Shown here: piece by piece, positions 34,691 to 45,726 of the stretch
Layout of the letters: each line of letters starts with the position of its first letter
How positions within the stretch are numbered: the stretch's first letter is position 1
Origin: Schizochytrium sp. CCTCC M209059
Lineage: Eukaryota > Sar > Bigyra > Thraustochytrida > Thraustochytriidae
NCBI GenBank assembly: GCA_000818945.1
Contig: KN805395.1
Span: 38,086-102,085, forward strand
Direction of reading: 5' to 3'
Length of the DNA: 64,000 nucleotides
Program-made: the position numbers and the translations under genes
The notes under the pieces: generated by a model
Databases searched by the model: none
What the model was told of the DNA's origin: nothing
Seen by the model: only the letters and a program-made list of their open reading frames with translations

Positions 34691-35367
34691 TCTGCCGTTT
34701 CCCCGCCCCCGCCAGGGCCCGTCGACGGCGAACCCCGCACGCTCTCGACGGCGAACCTCGCATGGGTTCCGCAAACGGAACGTTCTCTCCGCCCGTTCCG
34801 CCCGGCCGTCGACTCTTCCTTCCCCGTGGAAGCGCCGCGTGCGCTATACCTCCTACTGTGACAGGGTCTGTAAGCGTACATACGTATTAGTAAAGGCGTA
34901 AAGTCAAACCAAAGCCCAAGGCGCAGTCAGCCTCGGCGCGGCGACAAGTCGAGCACTCGCCGACTCCAAGTCGACAATCGGGGAGCCACAGTCAGGCAAT
35001 CAATCCTCTTCTGCGCAAGCTGTTTCCAGCGCGGGCGAGGGCGAGGACCCGAGCTTGGCGCCCGAGCCCGCGTCGCGCGGCGGCAAGCGTCGAGCTCGCG
35101 GCCACGGCGGGCGCGGAGAAAGAAGAAGCCTCGCAGAGGCCGCGGCGGCAGGTCGCGCGAGCAGCAGCGAGCCGTCGGGAGGAGTCGCGACGAAGGCGAC
35201 GGCGACGGCGACGGCGACCTCGGCGTGCGGCACGTGCAGGAGCCCAGGTTGGAGAGCGCCGGCAACAGCGCCGGCCGGCCTTGCGCAGAGCCAGAACTAG
35301 CGGAGGTGCGGCCGCCCGGGGCTGCGAGGCGCGGACGGGCAGCTAGCTCGTCGCGGTCGGCGAGAGG

Positions 35368-36198
35368 ATGCAGAGCGCGCGGCCCAAGTCGATCGGCGGC
35401 GCGCTCGCGAGGGACCCGTCGACCCTGACCGAGCAGGAGAAAAAGGTAGCCCTGCACCTCGCCCGCGCGGCCAAGGACGTGCTGGGCGGCGCGCAGCTCG
35501 TCAAGCATGGCGCAGCGTTCAACTTCGAGCAGAGCCTGCCGGCGAACACACCGCGGCTTATCCACGCCGTGTACGCGGACCCGCTCGCAGCCAGCATGAT
35601 GATCGAGGCTGGCGTGGACTTTCTTGAAGACACTGAGGCAACAACGGGATACACCGCACTGCTCGCCGCCTGCGCGGTAGGCAATGCAGACCTTGTCGAC
35701 GCTCTGATCTCCAACGGCGCGAACACGCTTGCCACGGATTGTCACGGCCGCGGGGCCTTGGCTCTCGCTGTACGAGCTGGAGACGAGGCTTCAGTCCTGC
35801 GTCTCTTGGACGCCAGCGTCTCGATCGACGCTCAGGACAACGACGGAGTGACGCCTCTTATGGAAGCAGCGCAAGGAGTGCATCCAATCCTTGTGGAGAC
35901 GCTTGTTCGGGCTGGCGCTGACGCCAGCGTGCAAACGTTCACCGGGACCTCGGCCGTGGCCTTTGCTGCGCTCGGCGATGCAGCTCGTTATGCTCAGAAA
36001 TCTCCACCACCTGGCTGCTTCGGCTTCTTCTCATTTGGATCCAGCAAACGACAGAGCATTTTCAGTCCTGCTTCGGACGCTACAGCTCTGGCAACAGGGC
36101 ATTTTCATGAATCTTACTGCGACGAGACGGAAGCTGCTACCTTGGAGCGTCGAGAGCGCTGCATTGATCTTCTCGTCGAAGCCGGTGCCGAGCAGTGA
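35368..36198 (+). CDS. ankyrin-repeat protein
   Basis: A 276-residue protein of stacked ankyrin repeats, a protein-binding scaffold with no enzymatic motif. Starts at ATG 35368 (MQSARPKSIGG). Repeats are visible from about 50: GYTALLAACAVGNADLVDAL, then ISNGANTLATDCHGRGALALAVRAG, then VSIDAQDNDGVTPLMEAAQG and VRAGADASVQTFTGTSAVAFAA. The last repeat is split by a 55-residue insert containing GCFGFFSFGSSKRQSIFSP and is completed by RRERCIDLLVEAGAEQ at the C-terminus. No transmembrane segment is clear. Partners cannot be inferred from its neighbours. Confidence 0.82.
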   Translation: MQSARPKSIGGALARDPSTLTEQEKKVALHLARAAKDVLGGAQLVKHGAAFNFEQSLPANTPRLIHAVYADPLAASMMIEAGVDFLEDTEATTGYTALLAACAVGNADLVDALISNGANTLATDCHGRGALALAVRAGDEASVLRLLDASVSIDAQDNDGVTPLMEAAQGVHPILVETLVRAGADASVQTFTGTSAVAFAALGDAARYAQKSPPPGCFGFFSFGSSKRQSIFSPASDATALATGHFHESYCDETEAATLERRERCIDLLVEAGAEQ

Positions 36199-36255
36199 TG
36201 CAAGGTAAAAGGCCTCCACCACACTAAACCACACCACACCACACGTGTTTCTTTC

Positions 36256-36312
36256 GCGAAGCGGCTGGGCCATTTGCAAAGCGGCCATTTGCGAAGCGGC
36301 TGAGCCATTTGC
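36256..36312. repeat. short direct repeats, gcgaagcggctg…gccatttgc
   Basis: Two near-identical units, with a partial copy between them, about 460 bases upstream of the 5-oxoprolinase start. Confidence 0.75.
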
Positions 36313-36512
36313 TCGCCTCATTGATGTTATTTTTCTTTACTTTCTTTTGGTCAGACCTTTCCTTTTTCACGTTGCACCCACCCATCTCTCCATACAGAAC
36401 CATCGCATGTAGTACAACCGAATGGAAAATTGTCATGTTGTGAGGCCGATCGACGGCTGGAACGGGCCGTCCAATACTGTGTTGGCGCGCACTGCAGTCT
36501 GCTGCTGCCCGG

Positions 36513-36560
<48 letters not shown>

Positions 36561-36563
36561 TCC
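36513..36563. repeat. (TTTC)n microsatellite
   Basis: About 12 perfect TTTC units in the 5' region of the 5-oxoprolinase gene. Confidence 0.95.
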
Positions 36564-36769
36564 CCTGCCCATGATCACGGCAAATCCGAGCGTAAGCGCC
36601 GTGTCCGTCACAACATAAAAAAATCTTCGCAAAAGTCTAAAGCTCAACAGCAGCGTGCGACAACCGAAGCGCCCCGGGTGTGAGCTTGCTGCAGCGACCT
36701 CATCCAACCTCTCGCTGAGCGAGAGAGTGCCCTTTGCCGAAAAGCAGTAGGCCATCGCACTTGCCCGCC

Positions 36770-39700
36770 ATGGGGAAGCTCAAAGCGCGCTTCAGCATCG
36801 ATCGTGGTGGCACCTTTACGGACGTGTATGCAGAAAAGTTTGAGCTTCAAGACGATGCGCAAAAGAACGGCGACGCAGCGTCACAAAGCGCTGACGGAGT
36901 CAAGGTTCTGCAGCGCCGTGTACTCAAGTTGCTGAGCGAAGACCCCAACAACTATGACGATGCTCCTCGCGAAGGCATTCGGCGCGTCCTCGAAGAATTT
37001 TTTGACGCGGTAAGTCGCCAAAGAAAAAGACGGCAGAAAGACAATTAGAAACATACGAGCGTGGTAGAAAACTAACCTTTGCCCTCGTTCGCTTACTTGG
37101 CCTTTTTTCTATTCCATTTTTATTTGCGGGGATGAAATGAATTTCGACCACGTGCAGAAGTATCCGCGAAGCGAACCCCTGCCCTGGGAGCACATTGACT
37201 TTATCCGCATGGGTACGACAGTTGCAACCAACGCCCTTTTGGAGCGCAAAGGTGAACGCTTTGCCTTGCTTACAACCCAAGGCTTTCGCGACATCTGGCA
37301 CATTGGCTCGCAGGCGCGACCACAGCTTTTTGACCTCGAGATCAAGTGCCCTAAAAACCTCTATGACGAGGTCATCGAGATCGAGGAGCGCGTGCTGCTT
37401 GGCAGCGAAGACCTCTTGAAGCTACCAAAGGTCAACTCTGGTCGCATCCAAGAGGCCGTCACCGGCGAAAAAGTCTACGTTGAGCAAGAGCTGCAAGAAG
37501 CTGTCGTCCGCGCTGCTCTCGAGGATATCAAGCGCAAGGGAATAAAGAGCGTCGCTGTGGTCTTCATGCATGCTGCTCTTTACCCCGCCCACGAACAGCT
37601 CGTCGGCCGCATTGCCGCCGAGATGGGCTGCTTTCGCCAAGTCTCTCTTTCGCATGAGGTAATGCAAATGGTCAAAATTGTGCCTCGCGGATACACGACC
37701 TTTGCAGACGCCTACCTGACACCGCACATTGCGCGTTACATTGAGACCTTTGTGAGCGGTTTTGCTCCTGGCCTCCTCGAAGGCGTGAACGTATCCTTTA
37801 TGCAATCCGACGGCGGTCTCACGCCCGTCGACCGCTTCTCTGGTCACAAGGCTATCTTGTCAGGTCCCGCGGGTGGCGTCGTTGGGTACGCGCTAACAAC
37901 GCGACTTGCAACGCGCTTGGGACCTGACGATCCTCTTTGCGGTGATCAGGTTGTGGGATTTGATATGGGCGGCACGTCGACGGACGTCTCCCGCTATGCT
38001 GGTGCCTACGAGCACGTCTTTGAGACGACGACCGCCGGCGTGACCATTCAGGCCCCTCAGCTCGACATTAGCACCGTGGCTGCCGGCGGTGGTAGTGAGC
38101 TGCGCTACAAGTCGGGTATCTTTTCTGTCGGCCCTGAGTCTGTCGGGGCTCACCCAGGTCCAGTCTGTTACCGCAAGGGCGGCCGCCTCGCCGTCACGGA
38201 TGCGAATGTGGCACTCGGTCGCCTCATCCCGGACCACTTTCCCAAGATCTTCGGTCCCAAGGAAGACGAGTCTCTCGACGCCCAGGCGAGTAAGGACATG
38301 TTCGAGGTTCTTGCCAAGGAGGTAGCCAAAGATACTCCTCCAAAGATGCCGGAAAAGTCCGCTGCAGAGGTTGCCTTTGGGTTCATCCAGGTGGCCAATG
38401 AGGCCATGTGCAGACCCATTCGCAACCTGACGCAGATGCGCGGCTACGATATTACCAAGCACGTTCTCGCCTGCTTTGGAGGCGCCGGAGGTCAGCACGC
38501 GTGTGCGATTGCGCGTGCGCTCGGCATGCGCAAAGTATTCATCCACCGCTACTCTGGAATTCTTTCCGCGTACGGCATTGGGCTCGCGGACGTCGTCCAA
38601 GACGTACAGGAGCCCTGTGCGCTCGAAATTCCTGCAGGCCTCGTCGGTGCTGCGGCTGCCCCTGGCGGCGACGCGGACGGCGATGCGGACGGCGAAGAAA
38701 AGAAAACAGATCCCGATTCTGACTTGTCTGCAGCGCAACAACAAGTGGACGCAGTTTTGGACCGCGTGCAGGCGGCAGCCAGTGAAACGCTCGTAAAGCA
38801 GGGATTTTCCACGCAAGATATATTGTGCGAGCGTTTCCTCAACATGCGCTTCGTTGGCACGGACACGGCGCTGATGGTGCGGGGATCTTCTGCCGCGCTA
38901 CAGTCGTACATTGACTGCTTTCTGGACATGTACAGTCGAGAATTTGGCTTTGTTCTTCAAAATCGCGCCATTTCGATTGATGACGCGCGTGTGCGCGCGA
39001 GCGGACGCAGTGGAGCACGTGCTGATCAGGACGACGAATTCGAACGCTCCAAGGCAAGCGCATCTGCCATGCAGCAGGCTGGCGAACCGCTAGAAAGGCG
39101 CCAAGTGTACTTTGCCGACGGATGGTGCGACACACCAGTCTTTAAATTAGACGCTATTCTTGAGCGGACGCTCAAGGGGCCGGCCATTATTATTGATCCA
39201 AATTCCACCATTGTCGTCGAGCCTCACTGCCTCGTTTCCGTGAGCGTCTTTGGTGACGTGACCGTGGACCTTTTGCAACCGGAAGAAGCTGCTGATGTCG
39301 ACGCGTCCGAAGTGGAACGTGCGGACCCGATCCAACTTGCATTGTTTTCGCACCGCTTCATGGGCATTGCGGAGCAAATGGGTCGCACGCTGCAGCGCAC
39401 GTCCGTGTCAGTAAATGTCAAGGAGCGCCTCGACTTTAGCTGTGCGCTCTTTGGCCCTGATGGCGGATTGGTAGCCAACGCGCCCCATATTCCCGTGCAT
39501 CTTGGCGCCATGTCTGCGGCAATCCGCTTTCAACAGTCATATTACGCAAACGGTGCCCATGGGGGCATCGAAAAGGGCGATGTCCTCGTCTCCAACCATC
39601 CGCAACTTGCAGGCGGCTCGCACTTGCCAGACATTACGGTAATTACACCGTGCTTTTCGGATGAGGGAGAATTGGTGTTTTGGGTCGCGAGTCGTGGCCA

Positions 39701-41000
39701 TCACGCCGACGTAGGAGGCATCACGCCGGGATCGATGCCGCCGCACTCGAAGCAGCTCGCCGATGAGGGCGCCGCCATTGTTACCTTTAAGCTCGTGCGT
39801 GGTGGCGCCTTCCAGGAGGAAGGCATTGCCAAAATCCTTTGCACGCCATCGAACCCGAGTGATCCGGACTGCTCGGGAACACGAGCCCTCGCGGACAATC
39901 TCTCTGATTTGCGTGCCCAGGTCGCTGCCAATAATCATGGCGTGCGTCTCGTACGGGACCTCATCAAGGAGTGTGGCCACACGAAGGTTATCGCCTACAT
40001 GACGCACATTCAAAAGAACGCAGAGCGGGCTGTTCGAGACATGCTCAAGGACTTTGTCAAGCGCAAGGGCACTGCTCGGGTGCAAACGGTGGACTATATG
40101 GACGACGGAACACCAATTCAGGTTGCAATCGAAATTGATCCAGCTACAGGTAGCGCTACCTTTGACTTTGCGGGAACGGGACCCCAAGTCCTTGGCAACT
40201 GCAATGCTCCACCAGCAGTGACGTACTCAGCTATCATCTTCACGCTGCGCTGTCTTGTTGGCCAAACTATCCCGCTAAACCAGGGTTGTTTGCAGCCAGT
40301 GACGATCAAGATCCCCTCGTTCACCATTCTCAATCCTTCGGAAACAAGCGCGGTGGTTGGCGGCAACGTGCTAACCAGCCAGCGTGTGGTGGACGTCATC
40401 TTTCGTGCTTTTGAGGCATGCGCTGCGTCGCAGGGCTGCATGAACAACTTTACTTTTGGCGACGAAAAGTTTGGGTATTACGAGACGATTGCAGGTGGCG
40501 CAGGTGCTGGCCCTACCTGGGACGGCCGAAGCGGCGTGCACACCGCAATGACGAACACGCGCATCACGGATCCGGAGATATTGGAGAAGCGTTTCCCCGT
40601 TGTCCTCCGCCGCTTCAGTCTTCGACAAGGTTCCGGTGGCCTTGGCAAGCACCGTGGCGGAGATGGTGTCATTCGCGAGGTTGAATTTCTTCGTCCCATG
40701 ACTGTGAGCATCTTGTCTGAGCGACGTGCCCGGGCGCCCTTTGGCATGGCCGGTGGACAGGATGCCCTCTGTGGCCAGAATCTGCTAGTCACGCGTGACG
40801 AGACCTCGGGCAAGGAGATTTTGCAAAATTTGGGCGGCAAGGCATCTGTCAAGGCAAGTCCTGGCCAGCGAATCCGCATTTTGACCCCCGGCGGCGGCGG
40901 CTACGGTCTTCCGAAGCGCTCTCTTACAGACCCAAACGGGCAGCCAGACGAAGAGCAATCTCACGATGACGCTTCCGCGAAGAGGTCCAAGGCTGAGTGA
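36770..41000 (+). CDS. OPLAH: 5-oxoprolinase (ATP-hydrolysing)
   Basis: Cytosolic enzyme of the gamma-glutamyl cycle: 5-oxo-L-proline + ATP + 2 H2O gives L-glutamate + ADP + Pi, recycling glutathione breakdown products. Exon 1 (36770-37009) begins MGKLKARFSIDRGGTFTDVY. Exon 2 (37158-41000) resumes KYPRSEPLPWEHIDFIRMG. Intron 37010-37157 has GTAAGT and CGTGCAG in phase 0. The 1360-residue product has the fused HyuA/HyuB layout. The HyuA-like half shows RMGTTVATNALLERKGER, FDMGGTSTDVSRY and FGGAGGQHACAIARALG. The HyuB-like half starts near 780 with LALFSHRFMGIAEQMG and GLVANAPHIPVHLGAM. It is slightly longer than animal OPLAH (1288), with inserts at DGDADGEEKKTDPDSD and at the acidic/basic C-terminus. 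An ATG at 37137 lies inside the intron and is not the start. Confidence 0.96.
37010..37157 (+). other. intron of 5-oxoprolinase
   Basis: A 148-base phase-0 intron with GTAAGT donor, pyrimidine-rich middle and GTGCAG acceptor. Splicing joins …RRVLEEFFDA to KYPRSEPL…, as expected for the family. Confidence 0.9.
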
Positions 41001-41222
41001 GAATGAAGTGAATGCAGGTATGGCTTTGCCGAACATATTAGGAGACGAGAGATTGCCTGATTCATTTTTTTCTTCTTTTCGTTAGAGCGCGCCCGCTTTC
41101 CTTCTTGATGACCTATGGAAGACAAGGAAAGTAAATTGCAAGTAAATTGTATCAGAAAAGTGAAATCAAGGAAGAGAATGCTGCTTGCCTGAAGAGGTTG
41201 ATTCGATATTATAAAAATTCTC

Positions 41223-42014
41223 TCAAGTCTCCTTCTTGCCGTCGTTCTCGTCTTCCACCTCATGCTCGGTAGGATTCTTGCCAAAGGCTGCAAGCAAAGT
41301 CCAAACCACATTGAGGCCCGACATGGATGAGATGGCAAAAATGCAAAAGGTGAGCATGGCTGGCGAGGGAAGCGCAACGGTGTGCGTCTCTGGGTTTCGT
41401 TGTTTGCTGAGGAGATCCCACAAAAAGGCAACAAATTCGAAGCTCATGGGAAGCCCGTAAATGAGACGACAGCCCACGAACGTAGCCGAAAAGAGTTTGT
41501 CAATAATGTCCTTCCAAGAGCTTGGCCAATCAAGGGCATGGGCGCAATTTTTGAGATTGAGAAAGGGCGTGCTGAGCTCGAAGAGCAAAAAGCGCGTCGT
41601 GTAGTATTGAAAGAGTGGTGCCTGCGCATACCAGAACGCAAGGCCACAGACGACGGCGTGAAGAAGAAACTTGAGATCGATAGGAAGATGAAAGAGGACA
41701 ACAAAGAAGTCGTACAAAAAGTATCCACACGCAAAGGCATTTGTCCATCGCGAGAGCTCCGTGGATCCATAAATTCTGTCTGCGGAAAGAACTTCATTAT
41801 CTTTTCCCAAGGCAACGGTAAGCGCATTCAGGCAGACCACAATGGCGTGCAGCTGCGAGGGTGGAAGGAGGTAGAGTTTTTCGCGATTTTCTTTTGCAAG
41901 TGACTTGATGCGTTTTCTTTGTGAAAGAATGGCAAAGGTCGCGGCAAAACCGCTCGCGAAGAGAGCGGCAGATGTCTGTGTGTGAGAGGAAAATGCACAA
42001 GCGAGGACAACCAT
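41223..42014 (-). CDS. TLC-domain membrane protein (TLCD4/TMEM56-like)
   Basis: A 263-residue multi-pass protein with a TLC (TRAM-LAG1-CLN8) domain, a fold found in ceramide synthases and in lipid-regulating TLCD proteins. Start ATG at 42014. About six hydrophobic segments. The family features are LHAIVVCLNAL (the first conserved His), GYFLYDFFVVLFH, LLHAVVCGLAFWYAQ (second His block), and RFLLFELSTPFLNLK, which is very close to the TLCD4 signature FRLLAELSSPFVN. The C-terminus is acidic/Lys-rich (EHEVEDENDGKKET), probably cytosolic. The Lag1 motif of true ceramide synthases (HHxxT) is absent, so a TLCD-type lipid role is likelier than ceramide synthesis. Single exon. Confidence 0.82.
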   Translation of the reverse strand: MVVLACAFSSHTQTSAALFASGFAATFAILSQRKRIKSLAKENREKLYLLPPSQLHAIVVCLNALTVALGKDNEVLSADRIYGSTELSRWTNAFACGYFLYDFFVVLFHLPIDLKFLLHAVVCGLAFWYAQAPLFQYYTTRFLLFELSTPFLNLKNCAHALDWPSSWKDIIDKLFSATFVGCRLIYGLPMSFEFVAFLWDLLSKQRNPETHTVALPSPAMLTFCIFAISSMSGLNVVWTLLAAFGKNPTEHEVEDENDGKKET

Positions 42015-42498
42015 AACGAGAGTTTAAATCAAAGAGATGCGCGTGCAAGTGAGTTAGAGCTTTGATGATGGACTGCCTTTTGTCCGTCTCGAGCCACGTA
42101 CCAAGGTCGCCGATGTGCGCTCGCTGAGCCCGAACGGCACGAGCAAGTGCATCAGATCCGTCAAGGTCATCTTTTCTCCGCCTGCCTTCGTCGCTTGCTC
42201 GACGCCGCTTAGTGCAGGTGTGCCCGCAGCCCTTGCGTCTGCCAAGCCTTGCAACGCGTGCGTCGAGCAAGCCCGAGGACCAACTTTGTCGTTCTGCTTG
42301 CTGCAATGGTCTCTCGCTCCGTCTCTCTCTCTCTGTCTCCCTCTCTCTGTCTCGGTGGTGGTGGGGGGTCGTATGCCATTTTTGTGATTGCCGCATGCTT
42401 TATAGCCTAGGCGAACAACTTGAAAGGAACGAACTATACCTAGGCCTAATAAATGAATGACTCGACTCGACTCGGAATGAATCGATGACAGAAGCCAC

Positions 42499-42543
<45 letters not shown>

Positions 42544-42939
42544 GAGCAATGCTTCAGACTAGCCTTTCTCGGTCGCTTCGCAGTTGCAGTCAGCGTCATA
42601 AGAGTGACGTTTACAAAACTTCAGCTTGATGTGGCTGGCCTCAGTTCAACAAGCAAAGATCAAGATCGCACCAAACGAGACATGACGGGTACTGGAAGAA
42701 ATCGTGCTTAGGGTCGTGCGAAGGTCGAAATACAATTTTCGTGTAACGTTACAGAGGAGTAGTAGTAAGGAAGAAGCGCTGGCACGTGGTGCAGTTTGGG
42801 TTTGTCCAAACCCTAACTTGGATGCGAGGCGAAGATCCTTTATGCATCAACGGCGACGCAGATGAGTACTTTATGCGTTGTCGTTCATTATTCGCAATCT
42901 GGCAAGCCAGTGCTACTCAAAGTTTGCGTTGACTCTTTC
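42015..42939. other. intergenic with CAG repeat
   Basis: 925 bases. No gene supported. The CAG tract at 42501-42542 and a TAGGCCTA palindrome at 42441 are the notable contents. The left part must hold the promoter of the TLC gene. Confidence 0.5.
42501..42542. repeat. (CAG)n microsatellite
   Basis: Fourteen uninterrupted CAG units outside any supported coding sequence. Confidence 0.95.
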
Positions 42940-45726
42940 TTACTTCATAGCTTGCGTTGCCATGGCATAAGAACTGAAGAGCAGGTTCGGGAAGCGCTTG
43001 CTGATAATCTGGTACTCGTCGAAGCTGATGACGCCATCTCCATCCTTGTCGGCCTGTGCCATAATGGTGTCGGCCTTGCGCGACACCTCCTTCTCCGTTG
43101 TTGCAAGATGGTTGGCCTTGAGAATTTTGACAAGCTCCTGTTTTGTGATGACGCCGTTGCCGTCTTCGTCGAAGATGAGAAAGGAAAACTTGAGCTTTTC
43201 CTCCTTGGAAGCACCGGTAAAGTTTGCAATGGCAATCATAAACTCGCGTATATCGAGCTGACCGACCTTCTCACGATCAAACGTTTGGAAGATCTTCTCG
43301 GCTTGTGGGCTTGGATCGATCTGCATCACTTCGCAGAACTCGGTGTAGTCAATGAGGCCACTCTGGTCCTTGTCAATAGCCTGGAAGCGCTTGAAGGCCT
43401 TCTTAATGGACTCTGGCTTCAGGTTGTGCGATGTGGCAAACTCGTTGAGGAGCTCCTTGCGCTCGTTGCGCTCGGCAATGACCGGATTGCCACCACCCTG
43501 CGGCCGCGTTGACGCGCCGCCTGGCGGAGGGGGCGGAGCCTTCGATCCGCCATTGCCACCACCTCCGGGCCCATCGTAGAGCCCTGGTGGGGGCTGCCTG
43601 CCTGTGATCATCTCGTAGAACTCGTCAAAGCAGACCTGACCATCGCCGTCTTTGTCCACCATGCTGATCATCTCGTCGACCTCTTCATCTGTGGCTTGCT
43701 CGCCAATATTAATGAGCACGTGGCGGATTTCCGCTGCGCCCACGAAATGGTTGTGATCCAGATCGAAGCTCTCAAAGGCTTCCTTAATTTCTTGGTCGGT
43801 GAACGTCCCATTCGGGTCGCGAGTTTCGTGCGGTGCTGCGGGGGCATGGCCGCCCACAGGTGGCGCCTTTGCGGTGCCAGGAGGCGCTTTGCCCACAGGA
43901 AGTGGCGGCGCGCCGTCAGCGCCGCTCATGCCAGCAGGCTTGGGCGGACCGGGAGCCTTTGGCGGCCCTGGCACGATGGAGTTCGTGGGCCTTTGGAACT
44001 TGACAGCAAGCGTGACGCTACCTGCGGGTGCGCCATTCACATCAAAGATTTCGACATCTCCGTCAAAGGCGCCCTTGGACAGCCAGTCGAGAAGACTGAC
44101 CTCTGTAGACCCGATGAGCTTGTCTTGGCCCACAGCCTCCTTGTCCATGACCTTAATGCAGAGCATCTTTTCATTCTCCACCTTGAAGTCGTACGAGTCG
44201 CCCCAGACCGGTCGTTTACCACCATTTTTGTGCACCTTGGTGCTAAACTCTTGGCTTCCGATGGCAAGATGAGCATACGGATCGGCTTTGCCCATAAAGC
44301 CTGCAGTTTTAAGTTCGACGCCTCGCATCACCTTGATTGTGAGCAAACCGTGACGATCATCCTTACCGCCGGGCTGTGGAGCAGCCAACGATATAGGTGG
44401 GCCTCCACCTGGAGGTCCTCCAGGAGGACCTCGCGGAGGTCCTCGAGGGGGCCCACCGGGTCCAGAACCCCCCGGAGCGGCTCCCATCATCCCAGGAGGC
44501 GCTCCTGGAGGACCTCGCGGCGGACCTCGCGGTGGGCCTGTACCCGGGGCCCCGGGAGGGCCACGTGGTGGGCCTCCAGGAGCCATGCCCGGTGGGCCAC
44601 GAGGCGGCCCCACACCTGGAGGACCTCGACCTGGAGGACCTCCGGGCGGCATACCTGGTGGTCCTCGAGCAGGAGGCCCTCCCGGAGGCATTCCGGGAGG
44701 ACCACGTCCTGGTGGTCCTCTTGGTGGTGGTCCAGCTCCGGGTGGTCCTCGACCAGGCGGGCCTCCAGGAGGCAGACCTGGGGGTCCTCGTCCAGGAGGA
44801 CCTCGAGCAGGAGGACCTCCGGGTGGCATTCCTGGGGGCCCACTTCCCGGAGGACCCCGTGCAGGAGGACCACGCCCAGGAGGACCTCGTGGAAGAGCTC
44901 CTGGAGGTCCTCGACCAGGAGGGCCTCTTGCAGGAGGACCTCCGGGCGGCATTCCTGGAGGACCTCTGCCTGGCGGGCCTCGAGGGGCCATTCCAGGCGG
45001 CGGGCCACGTCCAGGAGGACCTCTTGCGGGAGGAGCTCCAGGAGGTCCTCGTCCAGGAGGTGCTCCAGGGGGTCCCCTTGCAGGAGGCCCACCAGGTGGC
45101 ATTCCGGGAGGACCTCGTCCAGGAGGACCCCTTGCGGGAGGCGCGCCGGGAGGCCCTCGTCCAGGAGGCCCACCGGGCGGCACTCCAGGAGGTCCACGGC
45201 CAGGAGGTCCACGGCCAGGAGGGCCACGGCCAGGAGGCCCACCGGGTGGCATTCCAGGAGGTCCACGGCCAGGAGGGCCACGAGCTCCAGGTGGAGCGCC
45301 AGGCGGCATACCTGGCGGCCCGCGAGGTGCTCCTGCAGGAGGTGGTCCTCGACCAGGAGGTCCTCCAGGAGGCCCTCGAGGTGGCATACCTGGCGGAGCC
45401 TGGCCAGGAGGTCCTCGACCAGGAGGTCCTCGACCAGGAGGTCCTCGACCAGGAGGTCCTCGGCCAGGAGGACCGCTGCCCGGAGGAGGTCCCCGTCCAG
45501 GAGGACCTCGTGGCGGGCCGCCAGCAGTCATTCCGGGAGCGCCTGGGGGCGGAGGTCCACGACCTGGAGGCGCTCCTCGTGGGGGCATACCGCCCGGAGC
45601 TCCAGGGGGTCCTCTTGGAGGAGGCATGCCCGGCGGTCCTCGCCCAGGAGGTGCTCCTCGCGGTGGCGGTCCACGTCCTGGCGGCGGACCCCGGCCTGGA
45701 GGCGGCCCGCGTGGAGGAGCAGACAT
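42940..45726 (-). CDS. Pro/Gly-rich C2-domain and EF-hand protein
   Basis: A 928-residue Ca2+-responsive protein of unusual build. Residues 1-450 are GPP/GRGPPG-type tripeptide-like repeats (start MSAPPRGPPPGRGPPPGRG), almost only Gly, Pro, Arg, Ala and Met. A C2 domain follows at about 458-580 (GLLTIKVMRGVEL, then GKADPYAHLAIG, then KPVWGDSYDF-like RPVWGDSYDF). After a Pro-rich linker come EF-hands in two blocks. The first, centrin/calmodulin-like, has loops DLDHNHFVGAAE (about 654) and DKDGDGQVCFDE (about 690). The second is calcineurin-B-like: DKDQSGLIDYTE (785), a degenerate DREKVGQLDIRE (815), DEDGNGVITKQE (854) and DKDGDGVISFDE (894). Predicted role: Ca2+-dependent membrane binding with a flexible Pro-rich tail for partner binding. 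Start ATG at 45726 is the first in frame. Confidence 0.88.
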   Translation of the reverse strand: MSAPPRGPPPGRGPPPGRGPPPRGAPPGRGPPGMPPPRGPPGAPGGMPPRGAPPGRGPPPPGAPGMTAGGPPRGPPGRGPPPGSGPPGRGPPGRGPPGRGPPGRGPPGQAPPGMPPRGPPGGPPGRGPPPAGAPRGPPGMPPGAPPGARGPPGRGPPGMPPGGPPGRGPPGRGPPGRGPPGVPPGGPPGRGPPGAPPARGPPGRGPPGMPPGGPPARGPPGAPPGRGPPGAPPARGPPGRGPPPGMAPRGPPGRGPPGMPPGGPPARGPPGRGPPGALPRGPPGRGPPARGPPGSGPPGMPPGGPPARGPPGRGPPGLPPGGPPGRGPPGAGPPPRGPPGRGPPGMPPGGPPARGPPGMPPGGPPGRGPPGVGPPRGPPGMAPGGPPRGPPGAPGTGPPRGPPRGPPGAPPGMMGAAPGGSGPGGPPRGPPRGPPGGPPGGGPPISLAAPQPGGKDDRHGLLTIKVMRGVELKTAGFMGKADPYAHLAIGSQEFSTKVHKNGGKRPVWGDSYDFKVENEKMLCIKVMDKEAVGQDKLIGSTEVSLLDWLSKGAFDGDVEIFDVNGAPAGSVTLAVKFQRPTNSIVPGPPKAPGPPKPAGMSGADGAPPLPVGKAPPGTAKAPPVGGHAPAAPHETRDPNGTFTDQEIKEAFESFDLDHNHFVGAAEIRHVLINIGEQATDEEVDEMISMVDKDGDGQVCFDEFYEMITGRQPPPGLYDGPGGGGNGGSKAPPPPPGGASTRPQGGGNPVIAERNERKELLNEFATSHNLKPESIKKAFKRFQAIDKDQSGLIDYTEFCEVMQIDPSPQAEKIFQTFDREKVGQLDIREFMIAIANFTGASKEEKLKFSFLIFDEDGNGVITKQELVKILKANHLATTEKEVSRKADTIMAQADKDGDGVISFDEYQIISKRFPNLLFSSYAMATQAMK
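44390..45720. repeat. GGTCCTCG/CCAGGAGG coding low-complexity region
   Basis: 1.3 kb of short, imperfect repeats encoding GPPGRGPPG on the minus strand. Because of composition, all other frames are open too, and long open frames on the plus strand are artefacts. Confidence 0.95.

Larger units (their letters stand above)
34333..35367. other. divergent intergenic region ARL / ankyrin gene
   Basis: 1.03 kb between two divergent starts. No supported gene. It holds a caag repeat (34467-34488), a CTCTG-rich tract (about 34595-34690) and short gcgacg units near 35195-35220. Confidence 0.5.
36199..36769. other. intergenic upstream of 5-oxoprolinase
   Basis: 571 bases. No supported gene. It holds local direct repeats of gcgaagcggctg(a/g)gccatttgc at about 36256-36312 and the TTTC tract at 36513-36563. 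Confidence 0.5.

Noticed and set aside
37137..37157. ATG at 37137 as the start of 5-oxoprolinase
   Set aside because: It lies inside a GT-AG intron. Exon 1 at 36770 supplies the conserved N-terminal SIDRGGTFTD block.
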